The notes: generated by a model not told the origin, from the letters alone. 64,000 bases of DNA from Progne subis subis (GCA_022316685.1 JAKJHU010000023.1:4792692-4856691), one strand, 5' to 3'; shown: positions 14,161 to 28,480, counted from the first letter of the stretch. Numbers and translations: made by a program.

Positions 14161-16786
14161 GGAAAGGAAGGTAAATTCTGTTTTCTTCAGAAGACTGTTA
14201 ATGTCAAATATACATATGCGTTCAAACAAGGAAAAAAAAAAAAGTGAAAGTGAATCCCTCCTTTTAAAGAGATGTCTTTTTGTAGAAAAGAAGCATGACA
14301 GTATTTGTATGTAAAATGCGACAAGTATCTTATTTAGGTATTACTTCAGAAACAAGTGTGTACCACCAACTACATTTCAGATTTTTAATAAACAAGGTAT
14401 TTGGGCTGAGACAGATACCTCCTGAGACATTATTTAAAGTTCTTTCAGATTAATTTTAGCAACACATCTGATTCTGAAGTAAGATGTTGCTGAGTGTCCC
14501 TTGGATAGGAAAATTTGATGGTCATGGGCAATGATTGAAAACTTTGGGGTGGTCCTGTTGAACAGGTTTTAGTTGAACTTACCAAGTTTCTTGTCATGTT
14601 TGAGGTCATCCTTTGAGTTCGGAAATAAACTACACATCACTAATGAAGTTTATTAGGATGAACTAGGGGTAACATCATGTTTGCAGTTTCCAGAGTCCTT
14701 CCACTGATGTCAAAGCTGCATATGAGCAGTTTTACAAGCAGCTATCTTCTCCTCTGTGATGCCTGTCTCCCATTGCATGACTCCACTATCAACGGCACGA
14801 AGAGCAGCCAGTTCTCCAGCATTTGGTAGTGGTACTTGGCACAGCTCCCTACCAGGAAGATGGAAGGTATGGAAATGGGTAATGATCCTTCTCTTCTTTC
14901 CTCCTTACAAGCAGAAGCACCCCACACTAACCAAAATTCCCAGCGAGGCAGAGAAAATATTTATGCGAAGTCAGCAGGTGTCTGTGAACCTCAGGACAGG
15001 AGGACAGGGGCTGTTCTGTGTGCCAAAAACAGGTGGAGCAAAAGCCCTGCTGATGCAAAAAGAATGTTACACAAACCGCAGATGTAGCACTTACCCACAC
15101 TGTTTAGCTGAGACACACTCATCTGACCTCAGGCACCTCAGCTACATCTGTCTGGCCCCACTAAGCATGTTTGCAGACCCTCTTTTTGACTTCTTTTTTC
15201 CTTGACATCAGCCCAGGCCTTCCAAGCGTGACTCCTCCCCAAGCTCTGCAAAGGTGGGCAGAGTTAAGGTTAGAGTTAATGTTTGGGCCAGGGTTAGATC
15301 TGAAAGTTTCCTTTCTATGTATCTTTTCTTCTTAGAGGTATTCCTCTTAGTACCTCCCAGGTCAAGGCTGCCTCAGGTGGCTGAATGATTGCTTAGAGAG
15401 CCTACGAGATCTATTTACAGTCTAAGAGAGATGTACTTCCCCTTAAAGAGCAACTTTCAAGGGAGACCCTTTTCAAACACTCTCTGATATATTACTCATT
15501 TGTTTGCAGCTCTTAGACTTCAAGTCGCTCCTGTATCTTTCATGCTGAGAGGCTTCCTAAAGCAGAGTGGAAAAGAATGAAAAATACAAAACATGAGTGA
15601 GTATCTAACTTAGTATCCTGTTACAGGAGCAAACTGTCGCCTTCCCTCACCCATTGGGATTGTGTGAAAACAGTCCTCATTAAATTCTGAAATAGCACTG
15701 GATATTCACAGTGACCTTTTTGCCTTTTAAAGAAAGGTCATTCTATCTTATTTCTGCCAGTACCAGTTAATTGAGATGTGAATGTTGTGCCTGGGCTGAA
15801 CCTGCTATAATAATTTCAAGAGGGGCACTAAGCAGCCATCACCTTGTAATAACATTTAGCCATTCTCGCTGTGAACCTGTACACAAGTTTTGAAGACACA
15901 TTTGAGAGGAAAGACATTGCATGCCATTATCATTTTCCCAGATGCTGAAATTCTGCATTGCTAATACCTTGAAACACTACATTTTTGTATCAAAACCAGA
16001 AATTTACTAGTCTTGTTTTAGAAAATATACAACTGTAGAAATAGTATAATGGACATAATAATAAATATACTTACCAGAGAACACAAATTTAAATCTATTT
16101 TCCTTACTGAAATAAGATTGAGATTTTTCACAATATTTCACCTATATTACTCTTCTTGTATTTAGAATCTGTTTAACTGTCAGAACCCCAGCAGAAATAA
16201 ATAAACATTTCAGCTTCTTGAAACTAAGAGACCCTAGCTGAGAAAAAACTGCTCTTTTTTCTTGAACCCCTGTATAATCCAAGTGCCCACCAACCAAATT
16301 ACGGCGTGTAACAGCTGCAACAAAGCAAGGAATTTGTATAAAGTGGTAAAGGGACAATTAGCTGGGAAAGTAATGGGATGAGCCCCAAGTCATAGCCACT
16401 AGCCACCATGATTAGGTTTGTTAGTGTCAGATGCACCAGTTTAATGGTTAAGTAATCTTATTATCAAGCTATTTCTTAGAAACATTGTCACAAACGGCAT
16501 CAAATAAAGTACCGTATTTAGAAGAAAATGCATCATCCAAACTGATTGTTAAAGGAAGTGGAATAGTTTTTGTAATGCCAAATAATACTATATCAAACTG
16601 ACATGTAAGGGAGAAGAGACTAAAGGTTTAAACTTTATTACTACTATTAATTTTTTATTTTTCTTTTTTTCTCCTGTTAAGGTGTAGTATTTTCTACTGA
16701 GTTACTGGTCAGTAACATTAAACTAAAGTTTGCCAAGCATTTAGTCACTAAAAGTAAATGGTTTTTTTGCAGGAAATATATGGAAT
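14161..16786. other. Non-coding stretch, nothing assigned
   Basis: Mostly AT-rich. A 149-codon open frame at 14,756-15,205 has no recognised domain and overlaps other frames; I do not call it. No clear repeats. Confidence 0.5.
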
Positions 16787-17545
16787 CTTAGCATCATAGA
16801 ATTGTTTAGCTTGGAAAAGACCTCTAAAAAATAATTGCATCCAACCATTATGAAGCATTACCAAGTCCACCACTAAATCATGTTCCATCACATCTGCATG
16901 TCTTCTAAATGCCTCCAAGGATGGTGAATCCAGCACTTCCCTGGGAAGCCTGTTCAAATATTTTACAACTTTTTCAGTGAAGAAATTGTTTCTAATATCC
17001 AATCTAATCCTTCCTAGGTGCACCTTGAGGCCATTTCCTCATCCTATAATTTGTTACCTGGTAAAAGAAAGGACCCCCCCACCTTGTTAACAATCTTCCT
17101 TTAGGCAGCTGTAGAGAGGGGTGAGATCTCCCCCGAGTCTCCTTTTCTCCAGGCGAAACACTCAGTTATGACTGACCCTCCAGACCCTTCCCCAGCTCTG
17201 CTGGCCTTCTCTGGACTCTCTCCAGCCCCTCAATGCCTTTCTTGCAGTGAGAGGCCCAGAACTGGACACAGCATTTGAGGTGTGGCCTCACCAGTGCCCA
17301 GCACAGGGGGACAATCACTGCCCTGCTCCTGCTGCCACACCATTGCTGATCCAGGCCAGGTGCCATTGGCCTTCCTGGGCCCTGGGCACACCTGGCTCAT
17401 GTTCAGCTGCTGTTCACCCGGCACCCCCAGGTCCTTTACCAAAGGGCAGACTTCCAGCCACTCTGCCTCAAGCCTGGAACCCTGCACAGACTTCTTGTGA
17501 CTCAGATACAAGAATCCTCCCTTCACCTTGCTGAATCTTTTACAT
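16787..17545 (-). mobile_element. CR1 LINE fragment (minus strand)
   Basis: Begins with the reverse complement of a CR1 3' end (CATAGAATTGTTTAGCTTGG), then continues through the CR1 3' part (for example CTTCCCTGGGAAGCCTGTTC and GAACTGGACACAGCATTTGA), ending near 17,545. It differs from the 13.6-kb copy in its 3' tail, so it belongs to another CR1 subfamily. Reading frames are broken. Confidence 0.88.
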
Positions 17546-20296
17546 TTTGCCTTACCTCTTGCAACTGCTTGACAATAAATGACATTCAAGCAATTTCCTT
17601 GAGCAAAATCAGAATACAATTCAAAGTAAAATGACATTTATTTGAGAGAATGTGACTCAAAGGCACAACAGTTTAGAATCTTGCATGTAAGTATTCCATA
17701 GGCTTTGTACTTCTCTGTGTACCTGCCTAAGGAGACCTGGATCTTTACTAGTTCCAGTTACTACTAAAAAAATTGGACTATTTCTTTGCTCTCATTCATA
17801 TATCTTCACATAGGGATAAGGGAAGATGGTGAACTAGGTTAATTCTCCCCACCTTCAACATAGTTGCATCAACCTTTCAATCTTGTACTACTTTGTAATG
17901 AAATGCTGTAGGGTTAAAAGCATTTTGTACCCATGTTTTAAAGCTGAAAATTAATTTGAATAGTTTTTAATAGTTCTTCTGAAATTTTAATAGTTCTTTT
18001 CTGAGAGGAAGTAAAGGAATAATGATTACTTCATGGAACTGTAGATTTACTTCTGTAAATTGCCTACATTTAATAATTTATTTTAGAAACTGACCTTAAA
18101 CACTGAAAAAAAATTCTTTGATTATAATATATAAATATATTTTCTTTTAGACTCCATGCAAAATTTATTGATAACACTGGAAATCACTATCTTCATGAGC
18201 AAAACTCATCAGTTCTTGTTTACTTCCAGCACAATGTGACCCACAAACAGTACACTCCAAGGTTCTCTTTCTTTTCCTGTATGGTATGTTATTCCCTTTC
18301 CTAGTAAGTTTATCTTTATTGTTATGAATTTGTTTCTTAAATCTGTTCACTTAGGCTGTGACATTGGAAGCAGGGCAACATTATCTATTGCGTATAAAAA
18401 GGTGCTTTCTCTAACTTATTTAAATAAGTTGTGTTAACAGCAGACAGATTTTGAAAGGAATGAACCTTAAATATATCTCTTTATTATTGCTTTAATATGC
18501 TAGACTTTTTCTGGTTTTCTAATCTAAGACTTTGTTAGTTCATTTTAAAGTTACTTATTTTAGCTGATCCTACAAGTGTTCAGACTTGCTTGAAATTAAA
18601 ACTGACATATGACTTCAACAAGTTTAATTTCCAGTTCACATTAAAAATTAAGCCAATTGTTGAAAATCAAATTCTACCAAAATAGTGTGGATTGCGGATG
18701 GAAGCCAGTTCCTCACATGCATAACTGCAGTACTAAAACTGCACTGCAGGTGCCTTCCACCTCTGGAGATGCCAAAAATCAATAAATAGGATGCTATTAT
18801 TTGAAGGGGTTTACTGTAAGATTCTTTACTCAGCAATCTTTCTGCTTCTGCTCTTCTGCACAAGCACCTCAGCTGGGATTATTGCTGAGCAGCTCGTAGC
18901 CTGCTTGAAAGAAAATGTGCTTCTACCCCGGCGTCCCAGAGGAAGGACGTCTGGCACACCATAGTTCAGTAGGTGTTCTGTAACACACCACCCCTACACA
19001 GTGTCAGCTTTGCATATAAAAGCTACAACTGTTACTTTGTATTTTTTCAAGGTTGAGAACAAGTATCCAGAATACCTTACACCATGGGCATACACCAAGG
19101 GAAGTATCGTAGAGGTTTTCCAAAGACTGGATAAGACTCTTGCTTTAAAATTTAGGGTGTATTACTCCCTATCACTCCTTTTCTTGCAGAAAATGGGCAT
19201 ATTTATTCTATTTGTTTAGATATACATTCAAGGGTGAACTGAGCCTCATGCCTCTCCAATGACTACAGGGACATTTTAAGTGATTAACTAAATGTATTTA
19301 ATATTGAGACAGATTAAGGGCAGTAATATAAGTGCTGCTCCTTCCTTCTCAGACTTTGTCAAGCTCCTCTGGACTTGAAACTACAGAGTCATGGGCTCCT
19401 CTCTTCTTGAGCACCATTGTTTCTCCAGAGGAAGGAGAGGAGAAAGAGACTCCTATTCCCCAGTCATCACGGCCTCTTCTTCACACACGCAGGACCACAA
19501 ACACCATTCCCAGTTTCTTTTTCTACTAGCTGTAAAGCCTTCCCCACTCTCTGCCTCCTCTTGTCTCCAGCCAAAGCTGCAAGATCTGGGCAGACATGAG
19601 CTGGCTGCCCTGTGCCCCCAGCACACAGAAGGAACCTTTCCCTGCAGTTCTGGGACGGTTTCTGAGGCACCTGAGAGGTGGCTGCCAAAGCCAAGAGACT
19701 GCAGCAAAGCAATCCCTCACTTCTGCTATGATGCAGGTCAAAAGTATCGCAAGTAATGCTTCTTGGGTTGAACCCAGCCTCTAAATTGCCCTATATCACA
19801 CAGACCTGGTCAAAGAATGGGGAACAACCTGGGGAAAGGGCCGTATTCCAAAATGTCAAATGGCAGAACAATGTGGAAAGTGGTTTTTCGGTACAATTTT
19901 TTCTGAAAATGGGTATTGATAATGAATTGTGTTCCTACAGCAGCTAACGGGAATAAAGCCCAAAGGTCTCTCCAATTTCCCTTTTTAGTTTACATTGCAC
20001 CTTAAACTGAAACTGATGTTCAATGAGCATTAAAGTGAAGGTGGAAACTGACTACTGAATGCTATTCTACATAAAACAAACAAACAAAAAAATATTTTAA
20101 ATTATACCCAGCTGTGAAAAATAAAGCACTAATTGTTGGCTCTGTGCATGAATACCGTAAACAGATGAGAATAGCCAGGTTAAGAGCTAGTTAATGCTGG
20201 AATATCATATAGGTGCATGTTATTGCTGCTTTCATAATGTGCAATTAACATATATTTTTGAATACTTCTACATTTGTTCCTGAATTTTAGTAAAAC

Positions 20297-20319
20297 TATA
20301 TATATATATATATATATAT
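20297..20319. repeat. TA-dinucleotide microsatellite
   Basis: An uninterrupted run of alternating T and A of about 23 bp, read directly. Confidence 0.95.
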
Positions 20320-21477
20320 GAAAATATATGTTTGTTATCCTGAAATAACTATGTAGAGATTTATTTGAAAGAATTAAAGTAATGTTCTCCCTTTATTTTT
20401 AATTACATTTGTAGCATCTTCTTTGAAGATATAGGGAAAATATTTTTAGCTTCATCCAAATCTTGCTGAAGTTGACAAAAAAAGTCTCCTGCTGAGTTCA
20501 ATGAGATTTGAATCAAATGCTTGGTAACCTCAGGAATGATTTCTCTGGTCCACTCTGGTCTAATCATGTTTTGAGAGAGGTATACCTCATTTTCCTATTT
20601 TAATTAATTAGCAAAAAAAAATCAGAAAACTTATTTGGGGTTTTTTTCCAACTATAAAATGAAAATGTGACCTGTTAAACACCTTGTGATCCACTAATTT
20701 AAATAATATGTATATGTATATCCCTATGTCTCATCACTATTTCTCCTTATTTCCATATTTTCTTATCCATCAGCAAAGACACTGGCTATGAGAATTTCAA
20801 CACATTTAATAAACAAGTAAAAGTTTACATCATGCAACTCATCCTACCAATTGTGCCACAGAAAATACATTACATAGTTTATAGCACCAGACTGGGCATT
20901 ACTGAGCTAAAAAATTAAAAAGAAAAGAAGTTTAATGGCTACAAATTTGAAGATTCATCCAAAGCGTACGGACTTAACATTTCAGAACAAATTTTCCCCA
21001 GCATTTCTTGCTTTTCTTTGATGTTTTTGGATTCAAAACCAGAATCAAGAGTCTGTTAAATGTTTGCAGAGCAACTTCTTTAATAGCCAGACTGCCAAGC
21101 TGGCTGACTTATTAAACAGCTCACACCTCCACTCAATTATTACTTTAATTGAGTAAATTGATTGTTCAATATTCATTACATTATTCACCAAGCTACTTAC
21201 CAATATTGTAACAATATTTTATAGATTTTATTTTTGTGATTCATGCTGACAATTTTTCCGCAAAATTTCCACTGTGCCTTCTGGTCCCCGCTGTGAAAGG
21301 AGATTCATTAATTTATCATCTTCTAAAAGGAGTAAATTTCCCTCTCTATGATGAAAATTCATATGCTAGAGAACAGAATCCTTAATATATTCTTTTTTTC
21401 CCAGTAGTCTTAATTTGAATGTATGTATGTATATTTTTGTGTAAGTGTAACTATAAATGTGCATATATATATGTGTG

Positions 21478-21482
<5 letters not shown>

Positions 21483-21514
<32 letters not shown>
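21483..21514. repeat. TA-dinucleotide microsatellite
   Basis: An alternating AT run of about 32 bp, preceded by looser GTAT/ATGT repeats from about 21,418. Confidence 0.95.
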
Positions 21515-21517
<3 letters not shown>

Positions 21518-23434
21518 ACAAAAATGTATTTTATACCTGCAGGCATATAATAGGTCCTTCACAATTTTTGCTATGTTTCTTCTACAAAACTGTTTTGCCT
21601 CATTGATTTTCGATTACTCTAAAAATGCTTTTGTGTAATGACTAGTCAGGATTGTACCTAATTGGCTGGGGAATTAGATTCAGAATTCAGTGCATTTGCT
21701 TAAAGACAATATATCTAGTTCTTGGAAACAATAGTCTGTAGCAAAGTATAGCAATGAACAAATCCAATATAAAAAGCATTACTTGGTGAGATGATGTCAT
21801 ATATGGAACAGCTCTTTTGCTAAACAGTTCATGTGACAGTGCTCCTTCTAAACATCCATGGTTTCGTTTTTACTAGGATTTATTTGCTATATGGTAATCA
21901 CCAACAGAACAGAAACCCAGATATTCAAAACCAGGAAACATTTAGAGTATGTAGTTTTGAATAGAGTATATTCTTTCAAAAGTAAAAATAAAAGGTGAGG
22001 ACAAAATGTGGTAGTAGAGGTCTTTTTCTGACTTGTCTCCTGTCCATCCTTAACTGTGGTCATTTAGATAGTAATTCGCATCTGCCAGTGCTGTGGTTCA
22101 ACTTGTGAAACTATAAAGGTCTGTCATTATTTCCAAACCCCAAAAAAATGCTATTAACACATCGAATAATAATGTGTCCTAACACCACCAAACTCTTCTG
22201 AACAAATGTCCTAAACAACACTTCTGAAAGAAACATACTGTGAAAGTGACAATAAAGTATAAGTTTTTATCCATATTTCTCCAAGAACTTCACAGAGAGA
22301 CCTCCAGTTGTGAACACTTACAATTTTCATCTGATAATCCATACTTATTTTACAAAGGAGAAAAAACAGAAGATGAGGATATAAAGAAGTCAGAAAGATA
22401 TTTTCCTAAGACCAAATTAGGCAAAGTTTTTTAGCAAACAAGGTGTTTGGACCACATTCTGACACTGGCAAAGGCCACATATCTGTTCTAATGTGTAGTA
22501 GGACTATATATAGGAATAGATATCCCTATATACCTATTAAGGTATATATTTTTTAAAATATATATTTTTAAAAAGGATGTTAAGCATCTAATTCTCTAAT
22601 ATCTTCTCTCAAAATCCTTTAATTAACTTTCAAAATCTTATTATTATTCAAGAGACATGAAAGTAATGTACTTTGCCTACTTTTGAACTCTAAGAGTCAA
22701 GAGCCAACATGGGAATAATGTGTTCTACTTAATATTTACCAAATGCTTAAAGGATTATGATTTGGGGAAATATTCCATGAGTGCATCGTAAACCTGAACA
22801 ATTAGTGAAGATTCAGCAGTGCCCCTCTGCTACTAAGATCACAGTTTTAAGATGTGGTTTGTAGTTGACATAGTTTGTCACAAAATAAATGTCCATCTCT
22901 GAAGTGAGACTTCCTGCTAGCTTGGTAACCCTTTATCTTGTGATAGAGAGCTGCTTGCTTTGTGACACATACTGGGTTCACACTAATCAGAAATCAATAT
23001 TTTCATCTAGCACATTTGCCCATGTCCAGGCCCAATTGTAAAGCTGATAGAAACAGATAAAGGAGCTGCAAGTTGTCATAATTTGAATAATCTTTATTTT
23101 TACTTGAAAGCTGATGCAAACGACAGGACTTCTATTGTTATTTTATTTATTTTAAATAAATTTTCAAGGAAGCTCTAGGGTTGAACCCCAGAAATCCTGG
23201 ACACACCTTAAACTGCTATAAGTTCATAGCTGTAAACACATAACTACTTTATGTTAGCACAAAAAATTTAATAGTTGAGTTGCTAGATTAAGCCTACCTT
23301 TTCTCTGAGTGACCATTATTTTGGAGTTTTCATCTCAGTTCCTGATTTGAGATCACACATATATTTGATCCCATCATCCTAAATATTCTCAGACTAAGTC
23401 TGTATATTGTAAGATTAGCTTACAAATCAATATC

Positions 23435-24136
23435 TGTAGTGGTGCCAGAGTTGTTTTATTAAGTTATTAAGTTATTTTTGTAAGATTTATAAGTTATTTT
23501 TGTAATGGTTCAGTCCACTGTACCCCCCTGTGTTCTGTAATAGTTTCCCCCTTATGAGTTGGTTATATAACCGGACGTTTTATGCCAATCATTCCTCCCC
23601 TGCACCTGTCCCTGTCAATCCCCCCTCTCTCCTCGTGGTCTCCCTGTCTGTCACTTCGAGACCCTTCCCTGGATTCTGGAAAGATCCAGGAGAGGCGTCG
23701 AGTGATAGGCTGGTGCCCGGGGAATCCCCTCCTCCCCTCCTGTGATTTGTTAATGGTTCAGAAGTTGACACCCCTGTTACACCCCCGTGTTCCCTGGTTG
23801 GCTGACCCGTTGTCACCACCCCTGGATCCTCCCCTGGTTATAAGTGGCTGTCAAGCTTTGATCTCTGCTCTCTCTGGGCAGCAGTGGTCTGAGGCGGAGC
23901 TCCTTGCCGGACTCCCCTTAATAAACTACCTTCTACCCTGCTCAAGAGAGTCGATCCTTTTTCCATCGCCGCAGTCGCAAACTCCATCAGTTCCACTCGC
24001 TGGTGTGGGGAACCAAGAGCCCAGCGGGAGGAGGTTACTCGCCGTGCCTGTGACCCCGACCAATCCTCGCTGTGGCAGTGCAGAACTGAGCTAGGCTGTG
24101 GTCAACGCCTGCTAGGTGTGAGGGGACACTGCCATA
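23435..24136 (+). mobile_element. Solo LTR C (class II / ERVK-like, distinct subfamily)
   Basis: A 702-bp element beginning TGTAGTGGTGCC and ending CTGCCATA, bounded by exact 6-bp duplications AATATC at 23,429-23,434 and 24,137-24,142. The right terminus is TA instead of the canonical CA. AATAAA lies at 23,920-23,925, with a TATA-like TTATAAG upstream and the U5 word GAGCTAG downstream. An internal repeat of AAGTTATTTTTGTAA near the left end is specific to this copy. The 170-codon open frame at 23,582-24,094 lies wholly inside the LTR and is not a gene. Confidence 0.9.
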
Positions 24137-25137
24137 AATATCAAAAGTGCTGAGCAAAAATAATCTGGATAAGTTAAAATACCCTAAATTTCTTAATGCA
24201 GAGAAACTACCTGCTCACTTTGTGAATTGAAATTGAATCTTGTTTTAAGGTCCCAGAGGAACATCATCTGATTGCAGTAGGACAGGGGTTTTTATCATTG
24301 TTGTAACTACCCTGACATCAGTGGGAAATAATTTTGGTGACTTCAGAAGATTTTCTGTATTGCTGTGTTTCAAACCAAATCCTGCTCTGATACTGCTTTA
24401 ATGTGAACAAAGGTGGTCCTATTCCTCATACAGCCAGAGCTTCAGAATATGCTTACATTGGAAAACAAAGGCTTTACGCAGAAAATTTGAACTCTCAGTA
24501 TTTTGCCAGGGATTCCAGAGGAATTAAGCTGAGCTGACTTCTCTGTGGTCTTTCAGCATTCCTGGCTTGCTCTTCAGAACTGCTACCCCCATTCATGTTT
24601 AAACAATCAATGAGGCAATTCTAGACCAGGTGTCAGAGTCATGTAAGTACCAAAAGCCTGTACTTTACAGCAGCTGAGAATATTACGTGTACAGGAAGAA
24701 CCTCAGACGTCAATGACAAGGCAGAGGATACTTCATGCTATTCCCAGGCAGAGGTTTATGCTGTCAAACCTCAGTGCTCACAGTTTTCCAGATACCTGTG
24801 TGAGATACTCCTGTTAACACCAATAAAAATGTCAGAGACAAAAATAAAAATGAGAAACTTCATAAATTTCAAAGGAATGAAACCAAGAATTACTTCATTA
24901 TTAAGTTTACCCTCACCTTTTTGGAAAGGATTTTTTAACCTTGAATAAAAATTATTTTTAGTGTTACAAAACCTGAATCTGGGTTCCCTTTAAAATTCGT
25001 GGCTGTGAGGCAATCTCTACTCAGTTTGCTGACACAAATGAAAGATTGGATGGAAATAACTGTCAGTTGATGAAAACTTTCTCTAACTTGTCTTTTGAAT
25101 GTGTGTTCCCTCCACCTCAGGATTGTTTATGCTCTTT

Positions 25138-25138
<1 letters not shown>

Positions 25139-25180
<42 letters not shown>
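25139..25180. repeat. Poly(A) run, 42 nt
   Basis: A pure A homopolymer. I found no processed-gene body or target duplication beside it, so I call only a homopolymer. Length may be unreliable for sequencing reasons. Confidence 0.9.
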
Positions 25181-25182
<2 letters not shown>

Positions 25183-27319
25183 AAAAAAATTGTGGATTGC
25201 ATTACTTGTAGATTGATAGATGCCAGTGAGACGAGTTGGGCCACTTTTTCCTGTAACTGTTGTTTAGATTTCATGCCAGTGTCTGCACGTATCATGCTCA
25301 GCCAATAGTCCCTGACAGGCAGGAACTGAATGCATTAAGATCGTGCCTTTCATAAGACAAGCAGACACAACAGTCTCTGCCTTCTCTGTTCCTAAGTCAA
25401 AAAAAGATTATTGTAATAAATATTTGTATAGGAAGAAATCAATATCATATAATTTCATATCTTTTCCAAGAGCTTTTTCATTACAATGTATTAAAAGAAT
25501 GCAATACAAAAACAGCACTGAAATGATATTAATTTAAATGAAAACACATACCTGGAATCTGTATTTTTTTTGGTTGGGTATAATTTTAAAAGAATGTTAC
25601 TGCAGATAGAATATGTTATAAATACATACAAAACTGCTCTGGACATGGAAATTGTACAGGAATTCTAAAGTGTGCTTTAAACAACATGAGCTTTTCTCTA
25701 GAAACAACAGAAAAGGTACCTTCAGGTTATAAATTAGTCCTTCTTCCTTACACATTGTAAATGTATTTGATTGCTAAATATGTAAATAAATTGAAAACAT
25801 CTATGACTTGTAATAGCAAAATTGCAGTGACAGAGCAGCAGAAATTTTAACCAAGAGAAAAAAAAAAAAGAAAACGTAAAAGGAGAGAGGGGGGAAAAGA
25901 AAAGCAGGTGAGTCACAGTTAGAAAGCAAACATATAACCTGTCACATGCATTGCTTTAACTGGAAGAAGCCACGAGTCAATAACACAGAAGATATCCAAG
26001 GCACATCTGGTTGGGAGAGTTTATAATCAGTGCTGGCACTGGGAGCTTTTGCAAGACATGCATGGAGGTATTCCAGCAGAACATGCATGGAGGTACTCCA
26101 GCAGCACAAGGAATATATATCCTTGAAAAATGCATGTGAATACAAGACGTTATAAGCAGTCTTAAAATAGTTATTTTGTCTTTTTTATTTCTTGAATTAT
26201 AGAGCTATACACAGCTATTTTGGACCTATTTTACTTCATGTTATGATGGTTTAGTTGAATAATTCAGATTATTAGAATTGAAAAGGAAATAACAATATCA
26301 TTACTTCACTGGCAATAATGAAAAAAAACATTGCTTAAACAATAGTAGTAACAATTGTAGTAGGTATTTCTTTCTTTGGATATCAAAAAGCAGTATCTAA
26401 AGTATTGACTGTCAAAAACAATTTGTCTTTCTGCTAATGAATAATCTTAGCACCATTGAGTATTAGATTATTTTAGGGTTGATGGACAGCACTTAAAATC
26501 AGTTTTAACTCAGTATTTTTCTTGCCTAAATTTAAACTATAGTTCAGAAATTTACTATCTGCTGCAAACTGAAAGCTCATAAATGTGACCCAGCCAGAGA
26601 TACCTGATGTGTAAACCTTTGGGGCCCTCTGGGACCATTCATGAAGAGAGCAAAACAAAACAGGCAAAAGAAACAAATAAACACCACCACCACATTCACA
26701 TCCTTTCTTTTCACAAACCTACACCTTAAACAAATTTTCCCATCCCTGAGGGGCCCTGGCCTACTTTGGAGTAAATAAAATGAGATTGCATAGAGGGGTC
26801 ATCTGCATTTGGGAGGTGGTTCAGGGATCCACGGGAGATGGTTTGGGGTTTGTGCTGCTCTTCAGTGATGCCTGTGCAGTTTTGGTTCTTATTGTACACT
26901 GCAAGTGCAAGGGGGTGTTCACACAGACACAGAGCCCGTTGTGACAATGACAGTATGGCTGAGGCCCCGAGCAGAGCCTGGGACAAGCTCAGCTCCCAGA
27001 TGCCAGGTGTGCAGAGGTGAGAGATGAGAGGTAGGCTGGCATTTCAGGGCAGGACCTCCTCTGGTCATTAGAAGGGAGCACTCAGTGCAAAGGGAGAGCT
27101 TTGAACTAGGGTGCAACCAGAGACACTTTGGGCTTTTTTGGGGTTTCTACATCCTCCAAGTCCTACAGAACTACAGTCCAAGTTGCCAGGTACTGCTGTG
27201 TTGAGAGACTAAGCAAGGTGAGTGTCTGAACTGATGATTTACTCAGGGCTTACAGTATCCACCTTGTAAATGTTCTACTGAAGTATCAGCCTTTATTTTT
27301 GTTTATCCTTTGACATTAA

Positions 27320-27366
27320 TGACCCTTAGGGGTCCTTTCCAACTTGAATCATTCTATAATTCAATG
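27320..27366 (+). mobile_element. Short CR1 3'-end fragment
   Basis: The stretch containing GGGGTCCTTTCCAACTTGAA and then ATCATTCTATAATTCA matches the 3' untranslated end and terminal octamer-like repeat of CR1 in the sense direction. No longer body is recognisable upstream, so this is a very short or heavily decayed copy. Confidence 0.6.
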
Positions 27367-28212
27367 GCTCCCACCTAAATTCTTGTGAACTTTTTGCTGT
27401 ATTTATTACAAGTAAAACTGTGTAGACAGCTTCCCTGGACATGTTAGAAGCTGCCAACTATCTCAATTTTGTATTTTATCTTTCAATGAAATACGATATT
27501 CATAAAACTAAATAATGGAGGACACTTGTTAGGCTGTCATAGGTACTGGAAATCTATAAGGAACTTTTATTCTATCAAGAGGACTCTCATAAGGATATCA
27601 AAGGAAATTAACTTACAGGTGTAATCTGCCTTGTACGATAGCAAAAGATCTTGTTGCAAGAGGAAAAAAAAAAAAAAAGAAAGTTGGAAAGTCAAGGAGA
27701 ATCTGAATCAATAGTGAAAAAAATTGCCAAGCATAGTTAGAACTGTAAAACTGAAGCTCACTTTTATGTTTTATTAAATATAACTCACTTGTACATTGTG
27801 GGAACTGCACATTAGATTTGAAATAACAGACTCATTAATCATACATGAAAATTTGGCAGTAGATTTAAAATACCTACCACATGTGATGATGAACTCAAGA
27901 TTTCCTGTAACAGGCATATACTGCTCTGAGACAATTTGCAAATGTCATGAAGACCAAATATGACTTCAGGATAGATTTATTGTAGAAAACAGTGTTTAAA
28001 GCCTCATATTTTCTTCTTCTGGTGTATAACATGCTCCTTTTTAAACCTTTATTTTTAATAGATGTTGCAAGTTTTAGAGCTATGCCTAGCTATTGTTAAG
28101 TAATTCACCTAAATCAGACATGGTGTCTAAAACCAGAAATAAAAAGGATCTCTTTTCCAGTGGATTGATGAACTGGTAGAACTCACTACATGGTGATTTT
28201 CTTTTAACTCCA

Positions 28213-28480
28213 CAGAATCACAGAATATGCTGAGTTGGACTGGTCCCAAAAGGATCATCAAGTCCAACTCCTGGCCCTGCATAGGGTGTCCCAAATATCA
28301 CCCCATGGGCCTGAGAGCATTGTTCAAATGATTTTTTTACTGTCAGTCTTACTGCTGTGACCACTGGGGAGCCTGTTCCAACCCCCCTCTGGTTCAAAAA
28401 CATTTTCCTGATATCCAGCCTAAACCTCCCCTTACACAGCTTAAGGCCATCCCTTGGGTCCCATTGCTGATCACCACAGA
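28213..28480 (-). mobile_element. CR1 LINE fragment (minus strand)
   Basis: Starts with CACAGAATCACAGAATATGC, the reverse complement of the CR1 3' end, and continues with CR1 3' sequence (CAAGTCCAACTCCTGGCCCT) to about 28,480. Similar to the copy at 13.6 kb but shorter. Confidence 0.87.

Larger units (their letters stand above)
17546..23428. other. AT-rich non-coding stretch with TA microsatellites
   Basis: Nothing coding is supported. It holds two TA-dinucleotide microsatellites (listed separately) and a GC-richer patch at about 19,340-19,760 with overlapping short ORFs on both strands, which I could not identify. Confidence 0.55.
24143..28212. other. AT-rich non-coding stretch with a long A-run and a CR1 end
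   Basis: No gene supported. It holds a 42-nt poly(A) run, a tandem duplication of about 24 bp (unit begins ACATGCATGGAGGTA) at about 26,056-26,105, and a short CR1 3' end near 27,320-27,366. A slightly GC-richer part at 26,590-27,120 was not identified. Confidence 0.55.

Noticed and set aside
14756..15205. 149-codon open frame
   Set aside because: No domain, no splice context and not distinguishable from chance.
19391..19756. GC-richer block with overlapping ORFs on both strands
   Set aside because: Considered as an exon, but all frames are equally open and none carries a recognisable motif.
21418..21514. TA-repeat tract as a CRISPR-like or satellite array
   Set aside because: Simple dinucleotide microsatellite only, without spacers or longer units.
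23582..24094. 170-codon open frame
   Set aside because: Lies entirely inside solo LTR C; open because of GC-rich composition.
25139..25180. Long poly(A) as the tail of a processed pseudogene
   Set aside because: No gene-like body or target duplication found next to it.
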